Shown in pieces: positions 5,402 to 6,230 of a stretch of 6,230 nucleotides of DNA. Source of the stretch: JBHIER01 sp046760705 [NCBI: bacterium] (GTDB lineage Bacteria > JBHIER01 > G020348925); assembly GCA_046760705.1 (NCBI GenBank), contig JBHIER010000211.1, positions 1 through 6,230 on the forward strand, in the 5' to 3' direction. Position 1 is the first letter of the stretch. Each line of letters starts with the position of its first letter. A program made the position numbers and the translations under genes. The notes beneath the pieces are model-generated. The model saw nothing but the letters and a program-made list of their open reading frames with translations, was not told the origin of the DNA and ran no database searches.

Positions 5402-5650
5402 GTGAAATCAGAAGACAGCAGATTGATTATGACAAAGGAGAAGGAACTCAAACGGAAGGGTTGGGAGAAGCGGTCAGTGGTTGATGAGCCCCGGGTGAAG
5501 GAACTGGTAGGGCTCTACACATCCTTGGGGTTTGAGGTCCGGGTTGAGCCGGTCCGCCCTGAAGAGATGGTCGGCGAATGCACGGAATGCTTTGAGGTGG
5601 ATTGTACAAAGTACAGGGCTATTTATACGAGACGCAAGCCACAAAATTGA
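5402..5650 (+). CDS. small protein with C-x2-C-x4-C motif, unknown function, 82 residues
   Basis: Not recognised as a named family. The core runs from about residue 20 (GWEKRSVVDEPRVKELVGLY), a helix-like segment, through a strand-like segment (GFEVRVEPVRPEEM, 43-56), to a Cys-containing end, C60-x2-C63-x4-C68, followed by KYRAIYTRRK. Three closely spaced Cys could bind a metal or cluster with a partner ligand, but a fourth ligand is not obvious. The GTG at 5402 is 3 bases after the previous stop and could be translationally coupled. An in-frame ATG at 5429 would remove nine residues, and neither has a strong ribosome binding site, so the start is uncertain. The last codons (Pro-Gln-Asn) and the TGA stop come from a GCCACAAAATTGA repeat arm at 5638-5650. 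Possibly an accessory factor of the redox module; this is guilt by position only. Confidence 0.6.
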   Translation: MKSEDSRLIMTKEKELKRKGWEKRSVVDEPRVKELVGLYTSLGFEVRVEPVRPEEMVGECTECFEVDCTKYRAIYTRRKPQN

Positions 5651-5753
5651 GCCACAAAATCACACAAAAGGGCACAAAACTTGGAGGCAACAGACGGAGA
5701 TCCTGAAATGAATTCAGGATGACATTTCGTGAGATTTTGTGAAGTTTTGTGGC
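5638..5753. repeat. CCACAAAA-type palindromic element, complete copy
   Basis: Two tandem GCCACAAAAT starts (5638 and 5651) lead into CACAAAA words. A perfect 8-bp hairpin, ATCCTGAA/TTCAGGAT with loop ATGAA (5700-5720), sits in the middle. The right arm, ending GTTTTGTGGC at 5744-5753, is the approximate reverse complement of the left. Bases 5651-5722 recur at 6159-6230 with 70 of 72 identical. The plan, CCACA-type outer arms around a CTGA-type hairpin, is the same as in the 2138-2321 element. The element closes the 82-residue gene and ends 8 bases before the ribosome binding site of the next. Confidence 0.8.
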
Positions 5754-5761
5754 CTAAAAAA

Positions 5762-5766
5762 AGGAG
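5762..5766 (+). promoter_or_regulatory. ribosome binding site of the GxxExxY gene
   Basis: AGGAG lies 5 bases before the GTG at 5772. It selects this start over the in-frame GTG at 5739, which falls inside the repeat's right arm. Confidence 0.6.
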
Positions 5767-5771
5767 AGTTT

Positions 5772-6146
5772 GTGGCTGAGGAGATTTTATACAAGGATTT
5801 GAATTACAAAATTGTCGGGGCGCCGTTTGAGGTTTATAAGGTACTTGGATATGGATTCCTGGAAAAGGTTTACGAAAATGCTTTACTCGTAGAATTGAGG
5901 TTGCAGGGTATACCTGCCGAAGGTCAACATCCCGTTGATGTGCTTTATAAGGGTGAACAGGTTGGGGAATACAGAGCAGATATTCTGGTTGAGAACAAAA
6001 TTATTGTTGAATTGAAAGCAGAGAAGGAGTACAATCCAACCCATGAGGCACAACTTATCAATTATCTCAAAGCTACCGGAATTAAAGTTGGAATTTTGAT
6101 AAACTTTGGTGAGAAAAAATGCGAACACAAACGGTTAATCTATTAA
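5772..6146 (+). CDS. GxxExxY family protein
   Basis: A 124-residue protein (GTG start) of the GxxExxY family, named for a motif seen here as GFLEKVY (28-34) in the context YKVLGYGFLEKVYENAL. A later segment, YRADILVENKIIVELKA (68-84), has an Asp (D70) followed by E80-x-K82 on a strand, the pattern expected of a PD-(D/E)xK nuclease-like fold. The conserved helix EAQLINYLKATG (92-103) and the strand KVGILINFG (105-113) complete the usual length. The biological role of the family is not established; nuclease activity is a fold-based inference. The gene is visibly richer in A+T than the redox genes and lies between two nearly identical direct repeats, so it looks like an acquired or mobile passenger and not part of the benzoyl-CoA pathway. 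No signal peptide or membrane helix. Confidence 0.85.
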   Translation: MAEEILYKDLNYKIVGAPFEVYKVLGYGFLEKVYENALLVELRLQGIPAEGQHPVDVLYKGEQVGEYRADILVENKIIVELKAEKEYNPTHEAQLINYLKATGIKVGILINFGEKKCEHKRLIY

Positions 6147-6230
6147 GCCACAAAATCGGCCACAAAATTACACAAAAGGGCACAAAACTTGGAGGCAACA
6201 GACGGAGATCCTGAAATGAGTTCAGGATGA
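6147..6230. repeat. CCACAAAA-type palindromic element, second copy cut by the window end
   Basis: It begins directly after the TAA of the GxxExxY gene with tandem GCCACAAAAT units at 6147 and 6159, then matches 5651-5722 at 70 of 72 bases, including the ATCCTGAA/TTCAGGAT hairpin with loop ATGAG. The right arm would lie beyond the window. Confidence 0.8.

Noticed and set aside
5638-6230. CRISPR array, because of repeated units with spacing
   Set aside because: Only two long copies occur, with a protein-coding gene between them, internal palindromes and no uniform spacers.
5651-6230. Insertion sequence carrying the GxxExxY gene
   Set aside because: The protein is not a transposase, and the flanking repeats match the intergenic palindromic family rather than IS terminal inverted repeats.

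Overview
The window looks like part of an anaerobic aromatic-degradation locus. It encodes two paired BadF/BadG/BcrA/BcrD-type ATPase subunits of an ATP-dependent (class I) benzoyl-CoA reductase, sized and ordered like the Azoarcus 'bzd' type. These are followed by a dicluster ferredoxin, a large multi-cluster FAD/NAD(P)H oxidoreductase (BzdV-like in role), two small unrecognised proteins and a GxxExxY-family protein. All seven genes are on the + strand. The catalytic benzoyl-CoA-binding subunits (BzdN/BzdO-like) are not in the window; by gene order they would lie just upstream of base 1.

Organism: inference only. A class I reductase, several iron-sulfur proteins with NuoG-like and GltD-like modules, the LDDLF-type tail of the oxidoreductase, and many small palindromic intergenic repeats together suggest an uncultured anaerobic bacterium, perhaps a Desulfobacterota-like lineage. 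Chloroflexota or another anaerobic lineage cannot be excluded. The metabolic genes are moderately GC-rich; the repeats and the last gene are clearly more AT-rich.

Layout: 1-79 leader with a good ribosome binding site; 80-856 BzdP-like ATPase subunit; 857-1269 a 413-base gene-free stretch packed with two interleaved repeat families; 1270-2139 BzdQ-like ATPase subunit; 2140-2340 a nested palindromic element with CCACAGAGG-type ends; 2341-2628 ferredoxin; 2640-5171 oxidoreductase; 5189-5398 and 5402-5650 small unknown proteins; 5651-5771 a second type of CCACAAAA-type palindromic element; 5772-6146 GxxExxY protein; 6147-6230 a near-identical copy of the CCACAAAA element, cut by the window end.

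How the genes would work together (inference from families): the oxidoreductase takes electrons from NAD(P)H through FAD and a chain of iron-sulfur clusters and passes them to the small ferredoxin. The ferredoxin reduces the [4Fe-4S] cluster bridging the two ATPase subunits, and ATP hydrolysis drives these low-potential electrons onto benzoyl-CoA in the missing N/O subunits, dearomatising the ring. The most unusual features are the repeats. They separate two subunits that must form a heterodimer, abut three stop codons, supply the last codons of two small genes, and bracket the GxxExxY gene as 70/72-identical direct repeats.
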